A DNA stretch of 9,369 bases. Origin: Candidatus Acidiferrales bacterium. GTDB taxonomy: Bacteria > Acidobacteriota > Terriglobia > Acidiferrales > UBA7541. How positions within the stretch are numbered: the stretch's first letter is position 1; each line of letters starts with the position of its first letter. The position numbers and the translations under genes were made by a program. The notes beneath the pieces were generated by a model, which saw nothing but the letters and a program-made list of their open reading frames with translations, ran no database searches and was not told the DNA's origin. Positions 1 through 6,422 of this stretch are shown piece after piece. The stretch covers positions 1 through 9,369 of the forward strand of contig CATPAM010000451.1 of the NCBI GenBank assembly GCA_955651735.1. The letters are read 5' to 3'.

Positions 1-1266
1 CGGGAAGCGGTGCGAATGCACGAAGCCATCTATGTTCCCGAGATCCGCGGAGCGCACCTGCGGCATGTGGCAATCCGCGCACATCATCGAATTCGCCGGG
101 TAATAGAAGGAGCGTGCGCCCTGGCCGGAAACGCCGCTGGCCTGCCAGTTGTCGTATTCGTTGAAGCCGCGCACCCAGCGATAGTGGTTCACCGGAACGT
201 CGAGGTGAACCTTGTGGCACGACGCGCAGAACTCCGCGGTCTGTGTGCGCATGAAGGGCTTCAGGAAGGTGCGCCGGTGCGGCTCGGGATTCACGCGCAC
301 GAGAAAATCGTGCAGCGTACGCACCACGGGATTGTCGCTGGCCGCCAGCTCGTGCAGCTTCGGATACTCCAACACGAAATCGCCCTGGCCCATGGTGCTC
401 TTCACTTGCACGATGCTGTGGCACATCAGGCAGCTCAGGCCCGCTTTTGCTTCGGGCCGGTCGACAATTTCCTTAATGGGCTTGTCGAAAAGGCCGCTGA
501 AGAGCAGGGCCGGATCATGGCAGCCCGCGCACCATTTTGAGGCGCGCACGCCCGCAACGCCCTGCATGTATTCGATGCTCTTGCGATACCACTGATTGTT
601 GAACGAAGAAAAGTGGTGCGCCGAGCTGTACCACTGTTTGTAAATGTCGGCGTGGCAGCGCTGGCACGCGTCCGATTGCATGAAATATTTTGCGGGAATG
701 TAGCCATTATGTTTGGTCTGCGCGGAACTTGGAAAGAATTTCCCCTGCGGGCCGTCGCCTTCGCCGTCCATGGAAGCGGCGGGCATTTGCGGGTTCACAA
801 TGCGATTGGCGTTCCTCCACGGGACTTCGCGCGACCACCGGGCTCCCGCCGAAATCGCCGCGGTAGCGAGGGCCAGTCCGGCAAATCGAAAGACGCGTTG
901 TGTTGCTGTGGTGCCGAGCCAGCCATGCGAAGCCATCCACGCCGTCGCGACCAACAGGGAGCCGATGACGCAAAGAGCGATATGCGCGTAGAGCCACGGC
1001 TTCAGCCTGCTCAGCGTGCCGATAAAAATCAACACGATGCCGAGTACTGCGCCCGCAGCCAAAAGCGCCCAGCCAAGGCGCGCGAGCGGAGCATCCACTC
1101 GCAGCAATCGGAAAAGAAAGGGAAGCAGCAGAGCAGTCAGCAGGATGCCAACAGCGAGGTGAAAGAGAACAAGGATTTCGTAGGCGATCGTGGTGGAGGG
1201 AAATCCGTACAAATAAATCGCGCTTGCCACCAGGGCCAACAAGCTTCGCAAGCGCCAACGTTCCAT
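1..1266 (-). CDS. Membrane-anchored multiheme cytochrome c, 3' end beyond window
   Basis: The frame is open from the ATG at 1266 to the left edge (422 codons, no stop), so the C-terminus is missing. Five CxxCH heme c attachment sites lie in this one frame: CQRCH (residues 201-205), CAGCH (246-250), CLMCH (279-283), CASCH (347-351) and CADCH (396-400). The stretch after the first site, with a tryptophan and a Ser-Ala-His-His, resembles the cytochrome c554 family (PF13435-like). Residues 1-145 are strongly hydrophobic with about five predicted helices (roughly 7-22, 27-53, 65-84, 92-112, 126-141). The heme domain would then sit on the periplasmic side and pass electrons to or from the quinone pool or an outer partner; that role is inferred. 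The start is supported by GGAG at 1276-1279, nine bases upstream. Histidines 36, 95 and 114 lie in or beside the helices. The heme total and the redox partner cannot be told from this window. Confidence 0.88.
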   Translation of the reverse strand, partial: MERWRLRSLLALVASAIYLYGFPSTTIAYEILVLFHLAVGILLTALLLPFLFRLLRVDAPLARLGWALLAAGAVLGIVLIFIGTLSRLKPWLYAHIALCVIGSLLVATAWMASHGWLGTTATQRVFRFAGLALATAAISAGARWSREVPWRNANRIVNPQMPAASMDGEGDGPQGKFFPSSAQTKHNGYIPAKYFMQSDACQRCHADIYKQWYSSAHHFSSFNNQWYRKSIEYMQGVAGVRASKWCAGCHDPALLFSGLFDKPIKEIVDRPEAKAGLSCLMCHSIVQVKSTMGQGDFVLEYPKLHELAASDNPVVRTLHDFLVRVNPEPHRRTFLKPFMRTQTAEFCASCHKVHLDVPVNHYRWVRGFNEYDNWQASGVSGQGARSFYYPANSMMCADCHMPQVRSADLGNIDGFVHSHRFP

Positions 1267-1304
1267 CCCGCGTGTCTCCACTTTCGAAGGCCTCGACGCT
1301 ACTA

Positions 1305-1340
1305 CAAAAAGTGCGGCCGGATGGGTGCACATCCGGCCGC
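1305..1340 (-). terminator. Strong Rho-independent terminator (or attenuator) hairpin
   Basis: A perfect 11-bp GC-rich inverted repeat (1313-1323 with 1330-1340) encloses a 6-base loop. Read on the minus strand it is followed by AC and then five T (1306-1310). There is no T run on the other side, so it acts on leftward transcription only. It lies about 105 bases past the stop of the FG-GAP/UnbV gene and about 40 bases before the cytochrome start. It therefore most simply ends the four-gene operon, but it could also attenuate the cytochrome transcript. Confidence 0.8.
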
Positions 1341-1373
1341 GAGTGCTTGGGGTGCCTCCGGGGGCGCTAGAAG

Positions 1374-1395
1374 AAAAAAGCCTCGCTGGAAGCGA
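1374..1395 (-). terminator. Weak upstream terminator hairpin
   Basis: A 5-bp stem (TCGCT/AGCGA, 1383-1387 with 1391-1395) with a 3-base loop is followed on the minus strand by GGC and six T (1374-1379). The stem is short and set off from the T run by three bases, so it is weaker than the hairpin at 1305-1340. Together they would form a tandem terminator after the UnbV gene. Confidence 0.4.
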
Positions 1396-1404
1396 TGTGC
1401 GCGT

Positions 1405-1433
1405 TTTATATCGTCTGGCCGAAAACCCCGCAA
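1405..1433 (-). promoter_or_regulatory. Candidate sigma-70-like promoter ahead of the cytochrome leader
   Basis: On the minus strand TTGCGG (1428-1433) and TATAAA (1405-1410) are separated by exactly 17 bases. Both are plausible -35 and -10 matches. Transcription would start near 1398 and read through both hairpins before the cytochrome start at 1266. This is the only promoter-like pair I found in the 180-base spacer. The match is by eye and could be chance. Confidence 0.3.
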
Positions 1434-1446
1434 TAACCGGAAAGCA

Positions 1447-3138
1447 CTAGAAACCTGCCGAAGGCGTAAAGCCTTTGCTTTCAGTGCAATGATAGGACTT
1501 GCCGGCGGCCAAATTCTTGAATTCTTCCTTGACCCCGCTCGGCCATTCAATCTGTGCACGTTCGATTTTGTCGCGGGTTCCTAATCCGAAAGTGAGCGGC
1601 AATTCCGATTGTGAGAGATAGCTCGAGCCGGTTTTCACCATCTGGCTTTGACTTTGCCCGTCGTAGAAAATGCGCAGCAGTGCGCCGACGGCGTCGCGGT
1701 TGGATTTCGTGCCGGTGAGGCGAAACCGAATGCTGCGATTTCCGGCAAGCTGATCGTTGCGGTAAAGATAGGCGGGACCGTTGTTTGTGGTCAGCAGAAT
1801 GTCGAGGTCGCCGTCGCGATCGAAGTCGCCGTAGGCCAAACCGCGGCCGATCTTGGGCTGAGCAAAGTCGCCGTTCACGTCCGCCGCGACATCTTGAAAT
1901 TTTCCGCCTTGATTCAAAAAAAGCTGCGGCGGCTGCGCATAACCAACATTGCCGTGAATATTGCGGACGGTTTCCTCAATGTGCCCATTGGTGACCGCGA
2001 GATCGAGCGAGCCATCGAGGTCCACATCGAGAAATGCACAGCCGAAGCCCAAGGTATTCTTCGACGGCAGGCCCACGCCGGCAGCAATCGAAATATCGTC
2101 ATACGTTCCAGTGCGCACGGCCCGATACAGTCCGATCATCTCGTTATCAAAATTGGTGATGGCGATTCCCGGATCGCCAGAATTCTCGAAGTCCCCGATA
2201 TCCACGCCCATCCCGGCACGCGCTTTGCCTTCCGTGCTAAAGGCAAGCCCCGCTTCGACGGCGACATCTTTGAATTTGCCGTTGCGCAGATTCTTGTAGA
2301 GCTTGTTGGGCTGCGTGTCGTTGGCCACCAGCAAGTCCGGCCAGCCGTCCTGGTCATAGTCGAGCATCGCCACGCCCAGCGATTTTGAGCTGCTGTCGAA
2401 GACTCCGCTGGTAGCTGTAACGTCTTCGAAAGTTCCGTCTCCGCGATTGTGAAACAACCAGCAGGTGTCGCCGCGATAGGCTTCCGGTGTGCAGTACGAT
2501 TTGTGCTTTCCGTCGAGGCTGCAGAAAACATCGTGCTCCGGCGACCAGCGCACATAGTTGCAGACAAAAAGATCGAGCAAGCCGTCACGGTCGTAATCGA
2601 ACCAAAGCGCAGAGGTGCTGAACGCTTGTCGCGCGCTCAAACCGCTTGGGCGTGTCACATCCAGAAAAGTTCCTTTGCCGGTGTTGCGAAAGAGCCTGTT
2701 TTGCCCGACGCAGGTGGCGAAAATATCCGGAAAACCGTCGTTGTTATAGTCGCCGACCGCGACGCCCATTCCGTATATCTCGACGTCCAGGCCGGCGGCT
2801 TTGGTCACGTCCGTAAATGTGCCGTTGCGATCGTTTCTGTAGAGCCGCAGCGTTGAGCGCTGGCGCTTGTGGCCGGGCCAGTCCATACCGTTGATCAAGA
2901 GGATGTCTTGCCAGCCATCGGCGTCGTAATCGAGAAACGCGCAGCCGGAGCCGAGCGTCTCCGGTAGCAATTTGCCGCCGTACGCGCCGCTGTTGTGCTG
3001 GAACTGAATGCCTGCGTGTTGCGTGACGTCCGCGAAGCGAAACGACGGTGCTGCGGAAGTGGCGTGCAATAGCCCAGGCCAAGCCAGGCCGAGGAGCCCT
3101 GCACTCGCGCTGCCCGACAAAAATTCGCGGCGCTTCAA
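1447..3138 (-). CDS. Exported FG-GAP/VCBS repeat protein with C-terminal ASPIC/UnbV domain (CRTAC1-like)
   Basis: This is a 563-residue protein. The N-terminus MKRREFLSGSASAG has a twin-arginine (RRxFL) motif and a hydrophobic stretch to about residue 24, with likely cleavage near Ala29-Ala30. This fits a Tat-exported protein that folds before export. About seven FG-GAP/VCBS-type repeats follow (residues ~60-460). Most carry a calcium-binding DxDxDGxxD loop, for example DYDADGWQD at 70-78, and together suggest a beta-propeller. The C-terminus (~461-563) is an ASPIC/UnbV domain with NRDAVGA (480-486), SYLSQSELPLTFGLG (506-520) and EWPSG (531-535). The biochemical role of the family is poorly known. 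The TTG start is chosen because it begins the signal peptide, overlaps the regulator's stop in TTGA, and has GGTGA (3146-3150) seven bases upstream. The frame stays open about 150 codons further, but that part only shadows the regulator gene. It is the last gene of the operon. Confidence 0.88.
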   Translation of the reverse strand: MKRREFLSGSASAGLLGLAWPGLLHATSAAPSFRFADVTQHAGIQFQHNSGAYGGKLLPETLGSGCAFLDYDADGWQDILLINGMDWPGHKRQRSTLRLYRNDRNGTFTDVTKAAGLDVEIYGMGVAVGDYNNDGFPDIFATCVGQNRLFRNTGKGTFLDVTRPSGLSARQAFSTSALWFDYDRDGLLDLFVCNYVRWSPEHDVFCSLDGKHKSYCTPEAYRGDTCWLFHNRGDGTFEDVTATSGVFDSSSKSLGVAMLDYDQDGWPDLLVANDTQPNKLYKNLRNGKFKDVAVEAGLAFSTEGKARAGMGVDIGDFENSGDPGIAITNFDNEMIGLYRAVRTGTYDDISIAAGVGLPSKNTLGFGCAFLDVDLDGSLDLAVTNGHIEETVRNIHGNVGYAQPPQLFLNQGGKFQDVAADVNGDFAQPKIGRGLAYGDFDRDGDLDILLTTNNGPAYLYRNDQLAGNRSIRFRLTGTKSNRDAVGALLRIFYDGQSQSQMVKTGSSYLSQSELPLTFGLGTRDKIERAQIEWPSGVKEEFKNLAAGKSYHCTESKGFTPSAGF

Positions 3139-3764
3139 GTCAGGGTCACCAATCCGTTGCGAATCGCGTAAACGACCAATTCCGCGGTCTTGTGAATTCC
3201 AAGCGTGTCCATGATGTTGGCGCGGTGCACGCCCACGGTGTTTGCGCTGAGCCCCAGTTCGGCGGCAATTTCCTTGTTGGATTTGCCGGCCACGATGTGC
3301 CGCAAAACTTCCAGCTCCCGCGCGGTGAGCCCGCTGTCGCGCTCGCCCTTGAGCGCTGCGGGCTTGGCGAGTTGCGGATCGAGCACGAGATGGCCTTCGG
3401 CGACGCGCTTTACGGCGCTGACCAAATCCAGTTCCATCGCATTTTTTAGGATGTAGCCGCGCGCGCCCGCTTCGAGAGCCTGGCGCACCAAAGTGTCCTC
3501 GGAATGCATGCTGAGCATCAGCACCATCGCGTCCGGCATCTTGGCACGAATGCGCCGGGTGGCATCGATTCCGTTGATGCCCGGAAGCGCGCAATCCATC
3601 ACCACGACGTTCGGTTTCAACTCCAGCGCCAACCGGACTGCTTCCTCGCCCTCACTGGCCTCTCCGACTACGAAAATCCCGCGATCGTCCTCCAGGATGC
3701 GGCGGAATCCTTTACGCACCAGCGCGTGATCGTCCACGAGGAGGACGGTGAGCTTATCCGCCAT
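3135..3764 (-). CDS. NarL/LuxR-family two-component response regulator
   Basis: The product has 209 residues. The receiver domain (~5-120) has the acidic pair Asp11-Asp12, the phosphoacceptor Asp57 in VVVMDCALPG, Ser85 at the conserved Ser/Thr position, and Lys107 in GYILKNA. A LuxR-type (GerE) helix-turn-helix follows (~143-205), beginning LTARELEVLRHIVAGKSNKEI. It is expected to bind DNA as a dimer after phosphorylation by the kinase encoded just upstream. The ATG at 3764 is preceded by GGAGG (3768-3772), only three bases away. It lies inside the 3' end of the kinase gene (11-base overlap), so translation is probably coupled. The 3' end overlaps the UnbV gene by four bases. Its target genes cannot be told from sequence; the operon itself and the nearby cytochrome are natural candidates. 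Confidence 0.93.
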   Translation of the reverse strand: MADKLTVLLVDDHALVRKGFRRILEDDRGIFVVGEASEGEEAVRLALELKPNVVVMDCALPGINGIDATRRIRAKMPDAMVLMLSMHSEDTLVRQALEAGARGYILKNAMELDLVSAVKRVAEGHLVLDPQLAKPAALKGERDSGLTARELEVLRHIVAGKSNKEIAAELGLSANTVGVHRANIMDTLGIHKTAELVVYAIRNGLVTLT

Positions 3765-5115
3765 GCGCCTCCACTTTCTCCGCCGGCACCACGAGCCGCA
3801 CGATCGTTCCGCCGCCTTCGCGCCTGAATACCTGCAAGGTGCCGCCGACAAGCTCCGCGCGCTCGCGCATTCCAACCAGCCCGATACCTTGGTGACCGGC
3901 GTCCGGCGAAAATCCCTTGCCGTGGTCTTCGACTTCCAGGCTTATGGAATCGTTTTGAAATTGTAGCCGCACCCAGGCTTCTTGCGCCCCCGCATGGCGC
4001 TTTACATTATTTAGCGCCTCCTGCAGCACACGATAGACCTGCACGCTGGCAGTAGCATCGACCGGATACGCAGCGCCCGACTTTTCGTAATGCAGCTTCA
4101 GCCCGGTTTGCCGCTCGACCATCGGAATATACCAATCGAGCGTGCTCTCCAGTCCTTGTTCATCGAGGAGCACCGGGTGCAGCGCTTGCGACAAGCTGCG
4201 AATATTGTTCAGCGTGGATTGCGCGATTTCGCGCACCTCTCGCAAATCCTCGCGCAGCGGCGCTCCCTGGGGCACTTGTTTTTCGACACGGCTCAGCAGC
4301 GAGCCAATCGCGGTCAGCACCTGGCCGAACTCGTCGTGCAGTTCGCGGGAGATGTGGCGGAGGGTGGACTCCTGAGTGGCAATCAGTTTCTGCGCCAAAT
4401 CGCTGCGCTGCGCGGAGAGCGCCGCGAGGCGCGCGAAAATCTGGCGGTTCGAACGAATCAGGTACAAGCTGGTGAGCGCAATGGCGATCAGCGCGGCAGT
4501 AAGAAAAATGTACAACTGCCGCTGCACGCCGTTGTAGATGTTCTCGATCTGCGCGTCGGCCTGCTGCTCCGCCTCGTTATTTTCGATTAATAAGCGAGAG
4601 ACAGTCGTGCTCAGCGCCGCTTGCCGCGCTTGCAGCGACAGCCGGATCTGATCGCGCGCTTCCGTTTCTTTCCCGGCGCGCGCCAGCAAAAATATCCTGT
4701 CCACCGCATCCCAGAATTGCGAAAGCTGCTGGCTCAAGTATGCGCGCTGCTCGGGAGTGCGATGCACTTCGGCGTACTGTTCCTCAAGGCGCAGCGCCGA
4801 GTCCAAATCGCCGCGCACACGGTCGAATTGCGCGGACCATGCGACCAACGGATACGGCTCGCCCGCATCCAACATGTCGCGCATCGCCAGGGCCACGGTG
4901 TTCAAATCGTTTTGCAGCCGCAGCAATTGCAGCGAATCCTTGCGCCCGCGATCCACCATGTCGCTCTGCAGCTTCCGCAAACCCGCGAGCTGCACGCGGA
5001 TGTACGCGGAATAGGCAACCACCACGGCCAGGGTAATTACTAAGCCCAAGAGAAGGCCCGAGGCAGGTGATCGTTCCAAGCGCGAAGACGTTGGCACGGA
5101 CAGAGAATACCTCAC
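3754..5115 (-). CDS. Membrane sensor histidine kinase, HisKA_3/NarX-DegS type
   Basis: The product has 453 residues if the GTG at 5115 is the start. Two membrane helices (~20-40 and ~201-220) flank a ~155-residue extracytoplasmic region that is charged and alpha-helical in appearance. It resembles a four-helix-bundle or CHASE3-like sensor, but I cannot name the family. The dimerisation domain carries ELHDEFGQ with His260 as the likely phosphorylated residue. The ATPase domain shows EALNNVKRH (366-374), DHGKGF (397-402) and GIGLVGMRERAELVGG (410-425). This is the kinase type that pairs with NarL-family regulators, and such a gene follows directly. The start is chosen because GTG overlaps the transporter's stop codon as GTGA. 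There is no clear Shine-Dalgarno, and a second GTG six codons later is possible. The signal sensed is unknown; a link to the transporter's substrate is conceivable. Confidence 0.92.
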   Translation of the reverse strand: MRYSLSVPTSSRLERSPASGLLLGLVITLAVVVAYSAYIRVQLAGLRKLQSDMVDRGRKDSLQLLRLQNDLNTVALAMRDMLDAGEPYPLVAWSAQFDRVRGDLDSALRLEEQYAEVHRTPEQRAYLSQQLSQFWDAVDRIFLLARAGKETEARDQIRLSLQARQAALSTTVSRLLIENNEAEQQADAQIENIYNGVQRQLYIFLTAALIAIALTSLYLIRSNRQIFARLAALSAQRSDLAQKLIATQESTLRHISRELHDEFGQVLTAIGSLLSRVEKQVPQGAPLREDLREVREIAQSTLNNIRSLSQALHPVLLDEQGLESTLDWYIPMVERQTGLKLHYEKSGAAYPVDATASVQVYRVLQEALNNVKRHAGAQEAWVRLQFQNDSISLEVEDHGKGFSPDAGHQGIGLVGMRERAELVGGTLQVFRREGGGTIVRLVVPAEKVEAHGG

Positions 5116-6314
5116 TGCGACGTTTGCCGGCGCAGGCTCACGACAATGCAAATCATGAGGAGGGCGCTGAGGAGCGGCACGAGGAATCCCACGCGCAAAC
5201 TTCCCGAATACTTCGAGAAAGTGCCAACGAGCCACGGTCCCGCAGAGCCGCCCAGCGAAGCGAGCGCAAACAAAAATCCCCCGATGCGCTTTGCGCGCGC
5301 TCCGTACCATTTCGAGAGCCAGGCGATGTAGATGGGATAAATAGAAGCGCAACCCAAGCCGGCGAGGAAGACTCCGGCAATGGCTATCTTCAGCGTGGTG
5401 GAAAAAATCAGCACCGTGGTTCCTATCGCGGTCAGACTCAGCGTGCCAAGCACCAACGATCCTTCCGAAAGGGACAATAAGAACAGAGGAGCTAAGCCGC
5501 GGCCGGCGGTGAGCCCCGCGTAGAAAAACATCGGCGCGAGCGTGGTCGTGTTTGAGATTCCATTTGCAACGCGACGCGAATATTCCGCGGACCACACACC
5601 AATGCTTGTTTCCATGCCAACGTACATGAAAAAAAGCGTCGCAAGCGCGATGGTTACTCCGCGTCCGACGAGGAGGGGTGTGGCTCCCGAGGTGTCGATG
5701 GCCCTTTCGTGTTTTTCAGTGCCGAACCGCGCAAACAAAAGCGCGAGCGCCAGCAGTGCGCCGAAAATTGCGTAGCCGATCAGCAGGCTGGTCAAACGAC
5801 TGTTTCTCAAGGCCAGCGCGATCAGGGGCGAGCAGGCCATGGCCCCCGCTCCCCAGGCAAAATTGAGCAGGTTCAGCAAAGAAGCACTGCGAGCGCCACC
5901 GGCTTCCGCTACGTACAAATTTGTTCCCGGCGTGATCAGCCCGTAGCCCAAACCGAGCGCCGCGGCAGCGGCCAGCGCGTTGACGTGCGTGCTGGCGTTG
6001 AGGGTGGCTAGGCCGAATCCCATCAGTGCATACCCCGCGACGAGCGAAGGCCGGTAACCCCGCCATGCCATCCATGCGCCCGATACCCCGGTCCCTACCA
6101 ATGCCGCGAGAAATTGAATCGATGGGAAAAGGCCGGCCTGCCCGTCATCGAGCCCCCATCGGCGAATAAAAACCGGCAACATCGGTCCGACGATGGTGGT
6201 GGCAATCCCACTCAAGATGAAGCCGATGAAAAGTACTGTGAGCAAGGCAGTGCGGCTGCTGCTCGTACGTTCTGGTATTGCCACCGTGGTGGTTGCCGAC
6301 ATGTTGTCAAACAT
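5112..6314 (-). CDS. Major facilitator superfamily transporter, possibly FHS/sugar type
   Basis: The product has about 400 residues and about 12 hydrophobic helices in two halves, the normal size for a 12-helix MFS permease of the inner membrane. The first helix begins soon after a Ser/Thr-rich tail (ALLTVLFIGFILSG). The loop after helix 2 (AWRGYRPSL) is at the MFS motif A position but is not a strict match. SLLNLLNFAWGAGAMACSP and the overall layout recall the fucose/glucose permease (FHS) group, but the substrate is not certain. The ATG at 6314 is taken as the start; the ATG at 6302 and a TTG at 6341 are alternatives, and none has a good Shine-Dalgarno. It is the first gene of the minus-strand operon, overlaps the kinase by four bases, and is divergent from the YdgJ-like dehydrogenase. 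A sensor pair downstream of a permease can indicate control by the transported compound; here that is inference. Confidence 0.88.
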   Translation of the reverse strand: MFDNMSATTTVAIPERTSSSRTALLTVLFIGFILSGIATTIVGPMLPVFIRRWGLDDGQAGLFPSIQFLAALVGTGVSGAWMAWRGYRPSLVAGYALMGFGLATLNASTHVNALAAAAALGLGYGLITPGTNLYVAEAGGARSASLLNLLNFAWGAGAMACSPLIALALRNSRLTSLLIGYAIFGALLALALLFARFGTEKHERAIDTSGATPLLVGRGVTIALATLFFMYVGMETSIGVWSAEYSRRVANGISNTTTLAPMFFYAGLTAGRGLAPLFLLSLSEGSLVLGTLSLTAIGTTVLIFSTTLKIAIAGVFLAGLGCASIYPIYIAWLSKWYGARAKRIGGFLFALASLGGSAGPWLVGTFSKYSGSLRVGFLVPLLSALLMICIVVSLRRQTSQ

Positions 6315-6422
6315 TCTGAAGCAGCAAGCCGCCAGAGGCAACTTTGACGTGCATTGAGACCGCTACGGAGCGCTGCCAAATTCGTGTACGCTCTTCATCG
6401 AACTCCTAAGCCGGCGCTCAGC
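6315..6422. promoter_or_regulatory. Divergent intergenic spacer, transporter operon / YdgJ-like gene
   Basis: This 108-base gap should hold the promoters of both the leftward operon and the rightward dehydrogenase gene. I found no convincing -35/-10 pair on either strand; TTGACG at 6344-6349 (plus) has no matching -10. On the minus strand it contains a short ORF of 11 codons (ATG at 6398, TAG at 6363-6365) with AGGAG at 6403-6407, four bases upstream. No operator-like inverted repeat stands out. Confidence 0.45.

Noticed and set aside
707..1330. Minus-strand frame of 207 codons overlapping the cytochrome
   Set aside because: Different frame from the CxxCH motifs; composition is that of a GC-rich shadow and no motif is seen.
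1267..1446. Cyclic-di-GMP (GEMM) riboswitch in the cytochrome leader
   Set aside because: Such riboswitches are known before cytochrome genes, but the conserved GEMM core bases and paired helices are not visible here.
10..1584. Long plus-strand frames (10-540 and 613-1584) across the cytochrome region
   Set aside because: Arg/His/Ala-rich shadow translations with no family resemblance. The minus strand has five CxxCH motifs and membrane helices in one continuous frame.
1648..2388. 246-codon plus-strand frame opposite the UnbV gene
   Set aside because: Antisense shadow of repeated acidic FG-GAP codons. The opposite strand has clear repeats, a Tat signal and the UnbV domain.
3139..3594. N-terminal extension of the UnbV frame into the regulator gene
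   Set aside because: It lies in the shadow of the regulator, lacks any domain, and would bury the Tat signal peptide that begins at 3138.
5116..5595. N-terminal extension of the kinase frame into the transporter gene
   Set aside because: Shadow of the transporter's last helices; the GTGA overlap and the first membrane helix fit the later start.
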